A DNA stretch of 64,000 bases, from contig NZ_CP012502.1 of the NCBI RefSeq assembly GCF_001721685.1, positions 992,001-1,056,000 on the forward strand, given 5' to 3'. The DNA is from Salisediminibacterium beveridgei. GTDB lineage: Bacteria > Bacillota > Bacilli > Bacillales > Salisediminibacteriaceae. The notes below the pieces were generated by a model. The model was not told the DNA's origin and did not search any database. It saw only the letters and a program-made list of their open reading frames with translations. A program made the translations under genes and the position numbers. Shown here piece after piece: positions 1 to 8,543 of the stretch (position 1 is its first letter; each line of letters opens with the position of its first letter).

Positions 1-1655
1 TGCATGACCGCATTTCGAAAGAAGCCGAGGTAGCTGCCTATAATTTCGAACGGATCGATTTCAGTGATGACGGGCTGCTTCAAGAAGAGGCAGAGGCGTT
101 AAGTGAACGCTTTGAAGTCCGAATCACGGTGATTGATGGCGAAGGGGTGGTTCTGGCAGAGTCGTATGAAGATCCTGCCGTCATGGATAATCACCTGAAT
201 AGGCCTGAAATTCAATCTGCCATTGCAGGAAACTTTGACAGGGAAATCCGGTACAGTGACACGGTGAATGCCGAACTGCTTTATTTTGCTTTGCCGCTGA
301 ACGGGGATGAGGGAGAAGGTTTCGTTCGTCTGGGTATCCCGATGGATGAACTGGATTCCCTGTATCAAAACATTTGGGCTTTGTTATTTGTTTCGTTTTT
401 GGTGGCGTTTGTGATCATTTTGATTCTCACTTCCCGATTGACAAACCAGATGATCCGGCCGATTGAAGATGCGAGAAGGGTGGCCAATGAGTTGGCCGAA
501 GGGAATTTCTCTGCCCGTGCTTATGAGGGGAACAGCTATGAGACCGGTGAATTGAACCGGTCGATCAACGTCCTGGCGAAGAACCTGATGCAGATCACTC
601 AGACGTATGAACGTCAGCAGGAACGGTTGGAGACGCTGATTGAGAATATGGGCAGTGGTCTGATCCTCATCAATCATACGGGCGATGTGACACTCGTCAA
701 CCGCAGCTGTGATGTGATTTTTGGTGAAAATACGCAGGAATGGCATGGAACCCTGTATTATCAGGTGATTCGTAATAAAAAAATCAATAAATTCATTCAG
801 CGTATTTTTCTCACTGAAGAGCGTAAACGCCGGCAAATCAGTATTGCTTCCGGGATTTACCTGAACCATTACGATGTGCACGGGGCGCCGATTATTGCAC
901 AGGACGGAGAATTGAAAGGTATTGTTCTCGTTTTTCACGACATTACTGAACTGAAGAAACTCGAACAGGCCCGAAAAGATTTTGTGGCGAACGTCTCTCA
1001 TGAGTTGAAAACACCGGTAACTTCACTGAAAGGGTTCACGGAAACGCTTCTCGAAGGGGCGATGGATGACGAGGAATTGCGACTGAAGTTCCTCACCATC
1101 ATCGCCAGTGAATCCGATCGCCTTGAAACACTGATTTTCGAACTGCTGGAGCTCTCACGGATTGAAGGCGACACCTTTCAACTCAACTGGCAAACAGTCG
1201 ATCTTGAAGAACAGATCGATGAGGTCGTTGAAGTACTTGGTGAAAAAGCGGATGCGAAGAAAATGACGCTTGAAAAGACAATCAAAGGCAGTCCGATTCT
1301 TGCAGGCGAAGCGGCGCGAATTAAACAGATTCTTATGAATCTTATTAACAATGCCATCGTTTATACGCCGGAAGGTGGTACAGTGATGGTCAGTGTGAAG
1401 GAGCAAAATGAACGGGTGCTTCTGGAAGTGGAAGATACAGGGATCGGGATGAGTAAAAAAGAAATTCCCCGTATTTTTGAACGCTTTTACAGAGTGGACC
1501 GTGCCAGAAGCCGGAACTCTGGAGGAACCGGCTTGGGACTGGCGATTGTCAAACACCTCTCAGAGGCCCACCAGGCGATTTTATCTGTGGACAGCGAACC
1601 GGGAAAAGGGACCGTTTTCCGCATTGCCTTTTTGAAGAACCTGCCGGAAAAGTAA
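1..1655 (+). CDS. phoR: PhoR-type sensor histidine kinase, 5' end outside the window
   Basis: The frame is open from base 3 with no stop, so the gene begins before the window; the first ATG seen (129) is internal. What is present reads as the end of an extracytoplasmic sensor region, one membrane segment (about 366-440), a HAMP domain, a PAS domain (about 620-960), then a HisKA domain with the phospho-acceptor His in VSHELKTP (codon at 999) and an HATPase with N box NLINNAIVYTPEGG, DTGIGM and GGTGLGLAIVKHL. This is the architecture of PhoR/PnpS, which phosphorylates PhoP under phosphate limitation. In B. subtilis phoPR lies directly before polA, as here. A hairpin terminator follows. The assignment to PhoR rather than another class I kinase rests on domain order and synteny. 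Confidence 0.88.
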   Translation, partial: HDRISKEAEVAAYNFERIDFSDDGLLQEEAEALSERFEVRITVIDGEGVVLAESYEDPAVMDNHLNRPEIQSAIAGNFDREIRYSDTVNAELLYFALPLNGDEGEGFVRLGIPMDELDSLYQNIWALLFVSFLVAFVIILILTSRLTNQMIRPIEDARRVANELAEGNFSARAYEGNSYETGELNRSINVLAKNLMQITQTYERQQERLETLIENMGSGLILINHTGDVTLVNRSCDVIFGENTQEWHGTLYYQVIRNKKINKFIQRIFLTEERKRRQISIASGIYLNHYDVHGAPIIAQDGELKGIVLVFHDITELKKLEQARKDFVANVSHELKTPVTSLKGFTETLLEGAMDDEELRLKFLTIIASESDRLETLIFELLELSRIEGDTFQLNWQTVDLEEQIDEVVEVLGEKADAKKMTLEKTIKGSPILAGEAARIKQILMNLINNAIVYTPEGGTVMVSVKEQNERVLLEVEDTGIGMSKKEIPRIFERFYRVDRARSRNSGGTGLGLAIVKHLSEAHQAILSVDSEPGKGTVFRIAFLKNLPEK

Positions 1656-1775
1656 TATTTACAAAAGATTAATACGCTCTTCATACAGGATTTACATTGA
1701 TTGGGTATACTCCAATTGTGTACTTCCTTAAGGAGAGTTCCCTTACCAGGATTCCCCTTGAGTACATCTTGATGA

Positions 1776-1811
1776 GAAACGGTGGCCCCCCTGAGCCGCC
1801 GTTTCTTTTTT
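1776..1811 (+). terminator. Rho-independent terminator after phoR
   Basis: An 11-bp stem (1776-1786 with 1795-1805, one G-T pair), an 8-nt loop and six T's. It separates phoR from polA. Confidence 0.85.
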
Positions 1812-1870
1812 GTACTGTAAAATGATAGAATGAGAAGGACTAGAATGATCACGCGAGGAGTGGGAAAACG

Positions 1871-4507
1871 ATGAATAAATTCGTATTGATTGACGGAAAC
1901 AGTATTGCCTACCGGGCATTCTTTGCTTTACCCTTGCTGAATACAGATAAAGGTGTCTACACCAATGCGGTGTACGGCTTCACAACCATGCTGTTAAAAG
2001 TACTCGAAGAACAGCAGCCGACGCATCTGGCGGTTGCTTTTGATGCGGGAAAGACAACGTTCAGACACGAAACCTTTAAGGAATACAAAGGGAAACGGGA
2101 GAAAACCCCGCCTGAATTGGCGGAACAGTTGCCGGTCATGCGTGATTTGCTGAAGGCCTTTCGAATCGATTCCATTGAACTCGATCAATATGAAGCAGAC
2201 GACATCATCGGGACGTTGTCCACACAGGTGGCCGAAGATGAAGAGTGGGAAGTACATATTTACACGGGAGACAAGGACCTGCTGCAACTTGTGAATGACC
2301 ACGTCACCGTGCATTTGACGAAAAAAGGGATTACCAACGTGGACACCTATCAGCCCAAGCAGGTGGATGAACGGTACGGGTTGACCCCGGCGCAAATCAT
2401 TGACCTGAAGGGTCTGATGGGTGACAGCAGTGATAACATCCCGGGTGTCCCTGGGGTTGGTGAAAAAACGGCTTTGAAACTGTTGAATCAGTTCCACTCG
2501 CTCGAAGGCGTCTACGAGCATCTTGAAGAAGTATCGGGGAAGAAGTTAAAAGAAAAGCTTCAGGACAATGAACAAGAAGCGCGAATGAGTAAACAACTGG
2601 CGACGATTTACCGTGAAGTCCCTTTGACATTGAAACCGGCGGACCTTGCCAGAGGAGAGGTTGATGAACAGGCTGTCAAGCAGCTGTTTAAAGAATTGGA
2701 ATTCCAATCACTCTTGAGCAAATTCGGTGGAGATGTGGAAGAAAAAGTGGCGATGGAAAATCTGACGATCACGGTCCTGTCAAACGATGCCCCCCTCCTC
2801 GATAAACACTTGCACTCCCCATCTGCGCTCTATATTGAGATGCTCGAGGAGAACTATCATGTTGGAGAAATAACGGGCGTTGCAATTGCCAACGCAGCGG
2901 GTATCTTTTATATGAGTGCTGACTATGCGTTAAAGAATGATCATTTCAAAGCATGGGCCGAAGACGATCAGACGGTGATCTATACATTTGATGCGAAACG
3001 AACCGTTGTGGCCCTCGGCTGGAAAGGCATTCAACTGAACGGGATCACATTTGACGTGCAAATGGCATCTTATCTGATTGATCCATCAGCCGGCAGTCAT
3101 GAAATTGCAGATATAACGAGTCGTAAAGACGGTAAACAGGTACAAACGGACGAAGCGGTCTATGGCAAAGGGAAGAAACAGCAGCTCCCAGAAGAGAATG
3201 AGCTCGCACAGCATCTGGGCCGAAAAGCCGCGGCAATTCTTGATCTTCAAGAAAGTCTGAAAAAAGAGCTTGAAGACAATCATCAATGGCAGCTGTTTGA
3301 GGATCTCGAGATGCCTTTATCGGTGATCCTCGGCAGAATGGAAGCCCACGGCATTGCCGTGAATCAATCTGAACTCGAGAACATGGGTGAAGATCTCACA
3401 AAACGGCTCGATGAGTTGGAGAAAAAAATTCACGAAGCAGCGGGAGAGACCTTCAATATCAATTCACCGAAGCAGTTGGGTGTGATTCTGTTCGATAAGT
3501 TGAAACTGCCGGTGATCAAAAAGACCAAAACCGGCTATTCGACCTCAGCGGATGTGCTCGAAAAGCTGAAGGGCGAGCATGAAGTCATTGACCACATTCT
3601 CTTTTACCGGCAGCTCGGAAAGTTGAATTCAACCTATATCGAAGGATTACTGAAGGTGATTCATCCGGTAACAGGAAAGATACACACGATTTTTAATCAG
3701 GCAGTGACCCAGACAGGGCGACTCAGTTCGACAGAACCAAACCTGCAGAACATTCCAATCCGCCTTGAAGAAGGAAGGAAAATCCGTAAAGCATTCATTC
3801 CTTCACAAGAAGGGGCAAGCCTGTTTGCGGCAGACTATTCCCAGATTGAACTGCGGGTATTGGCTCATATCTCCAAGGATGAAAATCTGATACAGGCGTT
3901 TAAAGATGGCATGGATATTCACACGAAAACGGCCAGTGATGTCTTTGGTGTGAGTACGGATGAAGTGACGTCCACCATGCGACGCACGGCGAAGGCGGTC
4001 AATTTCGGGATCGTTTACGGGATCAGTGATTACGGACTGAGTCAGAATCTCGGCATTTCCAGAAAAGAAGCCCGCACCTTTATTGACCGGTATTTCGAAA
4101 GTTATCCCGGCGTCAAAAAATATATGGAAGATGTCGTTGAAGAGGCGAGGGAAAAAGGCTACGTCACAACGATGCTTCAGCGCAGGCGCTATTTGCCGGA
4201 TCTGACGAGCCGGAATTTCAATCAGCGAAGTTTTGCAGAGCGCACGGCGATGAACACACCGATCCAGGGATCGGCCGCAGACATTATAAAAAAAGCGATG
4301 GTCGACATGTCGCGTGCGATGAAAGAGGCGGAACTGTCTTCGGTGATGCTGCTTCAGGTCCACGATGAACTGATTTTCGAGGTGCCGGAAGACGAAATCA
4401 AGACGATGGAAAAACTCGTGAAGGAGATCATGGAGTCCACTGTTGAACTCAATGTCCCATTACTCGCAGAAATGGAACACGGGAAAACCTGGTACGATGC
4501 CAAATAA
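1871..4507 (+). CDS. polA: DNA polymerase I
   Basis: 878 residues, about the length of B. subtilis PolA. The N-terminal 5'-3' exonuclease domain (about 1-290) shows YEADDIIG, TGDKDLLQL and the helix-hairpin-helix SSDNIPGVPGVGEKTA. The middle domain (about 300-470) lacks the DxE pair of an active 3'-5' exonuclease: the equivalent stretch reads LYIEMLEEN, so proofreading is probably absent, as in other Bacillus Pol I. The polymerase domain has motif A DYSQIELRVLAH (Asp655), the O-helix RRTAKAVNFGIVYGIS and motif C QVHDEL (Asp832). It fills Okazaki and repair gaps. The start follows GAGGAGTGG. mutM follows 30 nt downstream, so polA-mutM-coaE probably form a repair/CoA operon as in relatives. Confidence 0.97.
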   Translation: MNKFVLIDGNSIAYRAFFALPLLNTDKGVYTNAVYGFTTMLLKVLEEQQPTHLAVAFDAGKTTFRHETFKEYKGKREKTPPELAEQLPVMRDLLKAFRIDSIELDQYEADDIIGTLSTQVAEDEEWEVHIYTGDKDLLQLVNDHVTVHLTKKGITNVDTYQPKQVDERYGLTPAQIIDLKGLMGDSSDNIPGVPGVGEKTALKLLNQFHSLEGVYEHLEEVSGKKLKEKLQDNEQEARMSKQLATIYREVPLTLKPADLARGEVDEQAVKQLFKELEFQSLLSKFGGDVEEKVAMENLTITVLSNDAPLLDKHLHSPSALYIEMLEENYHVGEITGVAIANAAGIFYMSADYALKNDHFKAWAEDDQTVIYTFDAKRTVVALGWKGIQLNGITFDVQMASYLIDPSAGSHEIADITSRKDGKQVQTDEAVYGKGKKQQLPEENELAQHLGRKAAAILDLQESLKKELEDNHQWQLFEDLEMPLSVILGRMEAHGIAVNQSELENMGEDLTKRLDELEKKIHEAAGETFNINSPKQLGVILFDKLKLPVIKKTKTGYSTSADVLEKLKGEHEVIDHILFYRQLGKLNSTYIEGLLKVIHPVTGKIHTIFNQAVTQTGRLSSTEPNLQNIPIRLEEGRKIRKAFIPSQEGASLFAADYSQIELRVLAHISKDENLIQAFKDGMDIHTKTASDVFGVSTDEVTSTMRRTAKAVNFGIVYGISDYGLSQNLGISRKEARTFIDRYFESYPGVKKYMEDVVEEAREKGYVTTMLQRRRYLPDLTSRNFNQRSFAERTAMNTPIQGSAADIIKKAMVDMSRAMKEAELSSVMLLQVHDELIFEVPEDEIKTMEKLVKEIMESTVELNVPLLAEMEHGKTWYDAK

Positions 4508-4537
4508 GCTTCATGCATGTGAAAGGAAGACGTCAGA

Positions 4538-5377
4538 ATGCCCGAATTACCGGAAGTGGAAACCGTTCGTAAAACGTTGGAAGAATTAATTACTGGAAAA
4601 ACCATTGATCACGTATGGGTAGGCTGGCCGAAAATGGTGAAGAAACCGGATGATGCCGAAGCCTTTAAAACCATGCTTTTGAAGGAGACCGTTGAAGCGG
4701 TGGAGAGGAAAGGGAAATTTCTTAAGGTGATTCTTCATGAACACGTGCTGGTGTCTCACTTAAGAATGGAAGGGAAATACGCGCTGCATCAACCCGGCGC
4801 CGAACCATCAAAGCATACGCATGTTATTGTGACATTCACCGATGGTACAGCACTGCATTATGCAGATGTCCGGAAGTTCGGGACGATGCACCTTTTTCCA
4901 AAGGGGGAAGAAGAAAACCATCCGCCATTATCAAAGCTCGGTCCGGAACCGGTAGGACCAAATGCGATTCAGTCAGCTGAGCTGCACCGCAGACTGATGC
5001 GGACTTCGAGAGCTGTAAAAGCAGCACTGCTGGATCAAGCTGTGCTGACAGGACTCGGAAATATTTATGTGGATGAAGCCTTATTCCAGGCAGGAATCCA
5101 TCCTGCGACCCCGGCGCATCAACTGACCGCGCAGGAAGTAATGACTTTACATCAGGCCGTTCAAAAGACGCTTCTGGATGCGATCGCACAAGGAGGGACT
5201 TCGATTCGCTCCTATGTCAACGGCAGAGGAGAGATGGGGTACTTTCAGCAACAACTGTACGTATATGGCAGAGCCAAAGAGCAGTGCCGCGTATGCAGAA
5301 CTGAGATCATACGGACAGTCATTGCCGGCCGGGGAACGCATATCTGCAGCAAGTGCCAACCATTGCAAAACAAATAG
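4538..5377 (+). CDS. mutM: Formamidopyrimidine-DNA glycosylase
   Basis: 279 residues beginning MPELPEVETVR, the Fpg signature. After Met removal Pro2 is the Schiff-base nucleophile and Glu3 the acid; Lys60 in RKGKFLKV matches the conserved beta-elimination lysine. The H2TH region includes TGLGNIYVDEALF, and the C-terminal zinc finger has Cys250, Cys253, Cys270 and Cys273. The enzyme removes 8-oxoguanine and formamidopyrimidines from DNA and nicks the abasic site. The RBS GGAAG lies before the ATG. It sits between polA and coaE; B. subtilis has an extra gene (ytaF) between mutM and coaE, which is absent here. Confidence 0.97.
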   Translation: MPELPEVETVRKTLEELITGKTIDHVWVGWPKMVKKPDDAEAFKTMLLKETVEAVERKGKFLKVILHEHVLVSHLRMEGKYALHQPGAEPSKHTHVIVTFTDGTALHYADVRKFGTMHLFPKGEEENHPPLSKLGPEPVGPNAIQSAELHRRLMRTSRAVKAALLDQAVLTGLGNIYVDEALFQAGIHPATPAHQLTAQEVMTLHQAVQKTLLDAIAQGGTSIRSYVNGRGEMGYFQQQLYVYGRAKEQCRVCRTEIIRTVIAGRGTHICSKCQPLQNK

Positions 5378-5389
5378 AGAGGACGATCA

Positions 5390-5998
5390 ATGATGAAGAT
5401 CGGGTTAACCGGTGGAATCGGAACTGGAAAAAGTACGGTAGCAAAATTATTCAGAGCCCAAGGCTGGGTGGTCGTGGATGCGGATCAGATTGCTAAACAG
5501 GTGGTGGAACCACATGAGCCTGCGTTTGAAGCGATTGTAACGGTGTTCGGGGATGACATCGTGGATGAGGAAACAGGTGCTTTGGATCGGGAGAAGCTCG
5601 GAAGAATCGTTTTTCAGGATCAGGAAAAACGGCAGCAGTTAAATGACATCGTTCATCCGGCCGTCAGGGAACGGATGACCGCAGAGGCGGAAGAAGCCTT
5701 CGACTACGGTGCGGAAGTTGTGGTGTTGGATATCCCCCTTCTCATCGAGAGCGATCTCTTTCATCTCGTTGACTGCACGGTACTCGTCTATGCCACAAAA
5801 GAACAGCAACTTGAACGGATCATTGAGCGAAATGGTTTATCTGAAGAAGAAGCAGCGAAACGGATCAATGCGCAGATGCCAATTGATGAAAAGCGAGCGA
5901 AAGTCGATGATATTATTGATAACAGAAGAGGCTTTGAAGCACTGAAAACGGAAGTGGAAGCCTATGTGAATCGCATACACCAAGAGTTGCATTACTGA
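5390..5998 (+). CDS. coaE: Dephospho-CoA kinase
   Basis: 202 residues. The P-loop GGIGTGKS lies near the N terminus, followed by VVDADQIAKQVV, the substrate-side DIVHPAVRERM and the lid region ending IDDIIDNRRG-like. It phosphorylates the 3' hydroxyl of dephospho-CoA, the last step of CoA synthesis. Two ATGs are adjacent (5390 and 5393); GAGAGG at 5377-5382 gives 7 or 10 nt spacing, so 5390 is preferred. The gene starts 12 nt after mutM and is probably cotranscribed with it. It has the usual size for the family. Confidence 0.95.
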   Translation: MMKIGLTGGIGTGKSTVAKLFRAQGWVVVDADQIAKQVVEPHEPAFEAIVTVFGDDIVDEETGALDREKLGRIVFQDQEKRQQLNDIVHPAVRERMTAEAEEAFDYGAEVVVLDIPLLIESDLFHLVDCTVLVYATKEQQLERIIERNGLSEEEAAKRINAQMPIDEKRAKVDDIIDNRRGFEALKTEVEAYVNRIHQELHY

Positions 5999-6060
5999 TC
6001 AAAAAGCTGCCCGGAAACTGTTTGTTTGTTTTTCAGGGTAGCTTATTACATTAGCTTTTT

Positions 6061-6211
6061 CGACGCTTGTTGTTGATCGTGAGATGGAGAGAGCGACAGG
6101 TGGTGATGGAATCACTGCGGGCCGTTCACTTCGAGCAGAGGATGCCCAAGTGCCTGTGGTGCACGCGTCCGCCGTGAGCGAATGAAATCAACAATGAACG
6201 ATAACAGAGTT
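6061..6211. repeat. Degenerate inverted-repeat element, copy 1
   Basis: The coaE-gapB gap of 328 nt holds a stretch bounded by TTGTTGATCGTGAG (from about 6070) and CGTGAGCG...ATCAACAATGAACG then ATAACAGAG (to 6211). Its right end matches the right end of the element at 41317-41404 (ATCAACAATGATCGCTAACAGA) at all but a few positions; the left end is decayed. No ORF is credible inside. I read it as a non-coding MITE-like repeat. Confidence 0.55.
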
Positions 6212-6251
6212 TATTTTCAAGGTAGCCATTAAATAAATTCATTGATGGATC

Positions 6252-6312
6252 TTATACTCCGCACCTGAATGTGATATACTAATTCCAGAATAATCACTCA
6301 ATGTGACATACT
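6252..6312 (+). promoter_or_regulatory. gapB promoter with two CcpN boxes
   Basis: TGTGATATACT (6270-6280) and TGTGACATACT (6302-6312) both fit the published CcpN consensus TRTGHYATAYW exactly. They start 32 bp apart, about three helical turns. The first overlaps a -10 TATACT (6275-6280) that has TTATAC 17 bp upstream (6252-6257). The layout predicts repression of gapB by CcpN on glycolytic carbon sources. Confidence 0.8.
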
Positions 6313-6326
6313 AATGGAGGTTTATC

Positions 6327-7355
6327 ATGATGAAGGTAGCAATTAATGGATTTGGCCGGATTGGCAGAATGGTGTTCAGGCAATTGATAAAAGATGAGGG
6401 TACAGAAATCGTGGCGGTCAATGCCAGCTACCCGGTGGAAACGCTGGCGCACCTGATTCGCTATGATTCCGTTCACGGACCGTTTCAAGGTGAGGTGCAG
6501 ACCGATGGGCAGTATCTGATTGCCAATCATAAACGGGTGCTCGTTTGTCAGGAACGTAATCCTGAGGTTCTCCCTTGGGGCGATCTTGGCGTTGAAACGG
6601 TCATTGAAGCGACGGGGGCATTTACCTCCAGGGAGAAAGCGGCGCTTCATCTTCGTGCAGGTGCTGAGCGGGTAATCATCACGGCTCCCGGTGAAGATGC
6701 GGATGCGACCCTTGTTATGGGCGTGAACCATGAGCAGTATAACCCTGACCGTCATCGAATCATTTCGAATGCATCCTGTACAACGAATTGCCTCGCACCC
6801 GTGGCAAAAACCATTCATCGGAACTTTCATATTGAATCAGCGGTAATGACAACCGTGCACTCCTATACGAATGATCAGTTGAACATTGATAACCCGCATG
6901 CGGACTTAAGGCGTGCAAGGTCGTGTGCCACCTCAATTATTCCGACGACAACCGGTGCTGCGAAGGCAATGGGTCTTGTGATGCCGGAGCTGGCCGGCAA
7001 AATGCACGGGATTTCGCTCAGAATTCCGACACCGAATGTATCACTCGTAGACCTGGTCTGTGAGGTCCGTTCTTCAACAGACATGGAAGAAGTCAACGGT
7101 GTGCTTCGCTCTGCAGCAACCGGAGATATGGCCGGCGTGCTGAGTGTGTGCGACGAACCCCTCGTCTCAACGGATTTCAATGGCAACGCCCATTCAAGCA
7201 TTGTGGACAGTCTGTCGACGATGGTGATGAATCGGCATACCGTAAAAATTCTGGCCTGGTATGATAACGAATGGGGCTACGCTTCTCGCGTGTGTGACAT
7301 GGTGAAATTCACGGGAAGCCGGTCAAACGAGAAGCAAATGCCAATCACCTCATAG
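6327..7355 (+). CDS. gapB: Gluconeogenic glyceraldehyde-3-phosphate dehydrogenase (NADP-type)
   Basis: 342 residues. Rossmann start VAINGFGRIGR, catalytic Cys151 in SNASCTTNCLAPV and His178 in TTVHSYTND, and the C-terminal WYDNEWGY motif. The residues after the second beta strand read VNASYPVETLAH, as in GapB; glycolytic GapA enzymes carry an acidic residue (NDL) there to select NAD. This and the CcpN boxes argue for the anabolic enzyme converting 1,3-bisphosphoglycerate to GAP with NADPH. GGAGG at 6316-6320 precedes ATG 6327; ATG 6330 is an alternative start. B. subtilis has speD after gapB; here a different small gene follows after a terminator. Confidence 0.95.
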   Translation: MMKVAINGFGRIGRMVFRQLIKDEGTEIVAVNASYPVETLAHLIRYDSVHGPFQGEVQTDGQYLIANHKRVLVCQERNPEVLPWGDLGVETVIEATGAFTSREKAALHLRAGAERVIITAPGEDADATLVMGVNHEQYNPDRHRIISNASCTTNCLAPVAKTIHRNFHIESAVMTTVHSYTNDQLNIDNPHADLRRARSCATSIIPTTTGAAKAMGLVMPELAGKMHGISLRIPTPNVSLVDLVCEVRSSTDMEEVNGVLRSAATGDMAGVLSVCDEPLVSTDFNGNAHSSIVDSLSTMVMNRHTVKILAWYDNEWGYASRVCDMVKFTGSRSNEKQMPITS

Positions 7356-7386
7356 ACTCAGATAAATCAATTCATGAATCGATCGA

Positions 7387-7418
7387 GAAACTCTCTGTTC
7401 CTAAAGAGAGTTTCTTTT
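7387..7418 (+). terminator. Terminator after gapB
   Basis: A perfect 10-bp stem, GAAACTCTCT (7387-7396) with AGAGAGTTTC (7405-7414), followed by TTTT. Confidence 0.85.
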
Positions 7419-7484
7419 GTATACAATTGAACTTCCTGCCGTTTCTTGCTATGCTTGTGGTAGAAAAGAAGGTGGGGATGAGAG

Positions 7485-7898
7485 ATGGGAATAAAGGAAA
7501 ATTTGAAGAAAATCTTTTCAAAACATACAGAAACCAGAGAAGAACACGCTGATGAACGGTTTCAGACCCGTTATTATAAAACCATGCCTGATAAAGCGAT
7601 CAAAGAGCTTCATCAGATTTTCGAGCGTGGCGAAGGTTTTGAAGTCCGGGATTATTCCGAAGAGCGCGGTGAAATGATTGTTCATGTCAATAAAGGGAAG
7701 CGCATGCTGATGGTTGTGACTGTCATCATGGTCCGCCCTTACCGGACGGCGATCGATTTTTCCGTTGCAACAGAGACCTTCCTGTTTTCAGATTTTGGGA
7801 TCAGCGGAAAAATGATTCAAGTGATGTATGATGAACTGGATCAGCGCATGACCTTTGTAGGTACTGGACTTGCCAAGGAAATGTCAACCTTTCGATAA
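7485..7898 (+). CDS. Uncharacterised small cytosolic protein
   Basis: 137 residues, not recognised. The N terminus is charged and helical (MGIKENLKKIFSKHTETREEH), followed by what looks like an alpha+beta fold with alternating strands (about 60-110: GEMIVHVNKGKRMLMVVTVIM, then RTAIDFSVATETF). There is no signal peptide and no metal-binding cluster. The RBS AAGGTGGGG lies 7-10 nt before the ATG. It occupies the place of speD between gapB and nrdR; nrdR starts 18 nt downstream with its own GGAG, so the two may be cotranscribed. Codon use resembles the neighbours. I assign no function. Confidence 0.8.
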   Translation: MGIKENLKKIFSKHTETREEHADERFQTRYYKTMPDKAIKELHQIFERGEGFEVRDYSEERGEMIVHVNKGKRMLMVVTVIMVRPYRTAIDFSVATETFLFSDFGISGKMIQVMYDELDQRMTFVGTGLAKEMSTFR

Positions 7899-7916
7899 TG
7901 GAATGGAGATGACAAA

Positions 7917-8384
7917 ATGAAGTGTCCGAAATGTCACCACAATGGGACACGGGTACTCGATTCCCGACCGAGTGATGAGGGGCGTTCCATTCGTCGCCGG
8001 AGAGAATGCGAAGAATGTGGCCACCGTTACACAACCTTTGAACGGGTGGAGCACACCCCGCTGATCGTGGTGAAAAAAGACGGGAACAGAGAAGAATTCA
8101 GCCGTGAAAAACTGCTTCGTGGCCTGGTGCGTGCCTGTGAAAAACGCCCGGTTTCCATTGATACACTTGAGGAAATTGTTGAAAAAACCGAACATGAAAT
8201 GCGTAATTCCGGACGGGCCGAAATCAGCAGTGAAGAAATTGGTGAAAGTGTCATGGCGTTTCTCGTTGATGTGGATGACGTAGCCTATGTACGTTTCGCG
8301 TCGGTGTATCGCCAATTCAAAGACATTAACGTGTTTGTAAATGAATTAAAAGAACTGGTCGAACGGGAACAAACAAAGAAATAA
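7917..8384 (+). CDS. nrdR: Transcriptional repressor NrdR
   Basis: 155 residues. The N-terminal zinc ribbon uses Cys3, Cys6, Cys31 and Cys34 ([10 protein letters not shown] ... [15 protein letters not shown]), and the stretch [16 protein letters not shown] is typical of the family. An ATP-cone domain follows (about 49-139: [20 protein letters not shown]...). NrdR senses ATP/dATP and represses ribonucleotide reductase genes. The RBS GGAG lies upstream of the ATG. It stands before dnaB-dnaI as in B. subtilis (ytcG), but a strong terminator separates it from dnaB. No nrd genes are in the window. Confidence 0.96.
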   Translation: MKCPKCHHNGTRVLDSRPSDEGRSIRRRRECEECGHRYTTFERVEHTPLIVVKKDGNREEFSREKLLRGLVRACEKRPVSIDTLEEIVEKTEHEMRNSGRAEISSEEIGESVMAFLVDVDDVAYVRFASVYRQFKDINVFVNELKELVEREQTKK

Positions 8385-8482
8385 AACTTGGCTCGCCGCG
8401 AAGCAGATGGTGAAAGCCTGAAATGCCTGTATACGCGATTCCCGCACTAAACGTAAAATTATTCTATGAAGTATAACAATCG

Positions 8483-8508
8483 AATGGAGCGGCCACGCTC
8501 CATTTTTT
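8483..8508 (+). terminator. Terminator between nrdR and dnaB
   Basis: Stem AATGGAGCG (8483-8491) with CGCTCCATT (8496-8504), a 4-nt loop and six T's (8503-8508). Confidence 0.9.
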
Positions 8509-8543
8509 CCACGTTCTAAAAGATTGAGTCAGGAAGTGGTTCA

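Noticed and set aside
3803..4363. Long minus-strand ORFs opposite polA, thrS, mutS2 and lcfA
   Set aside because: They lack RBS and recognisable motifs and mirror the codon pattern of well-supported genes on the other strand.
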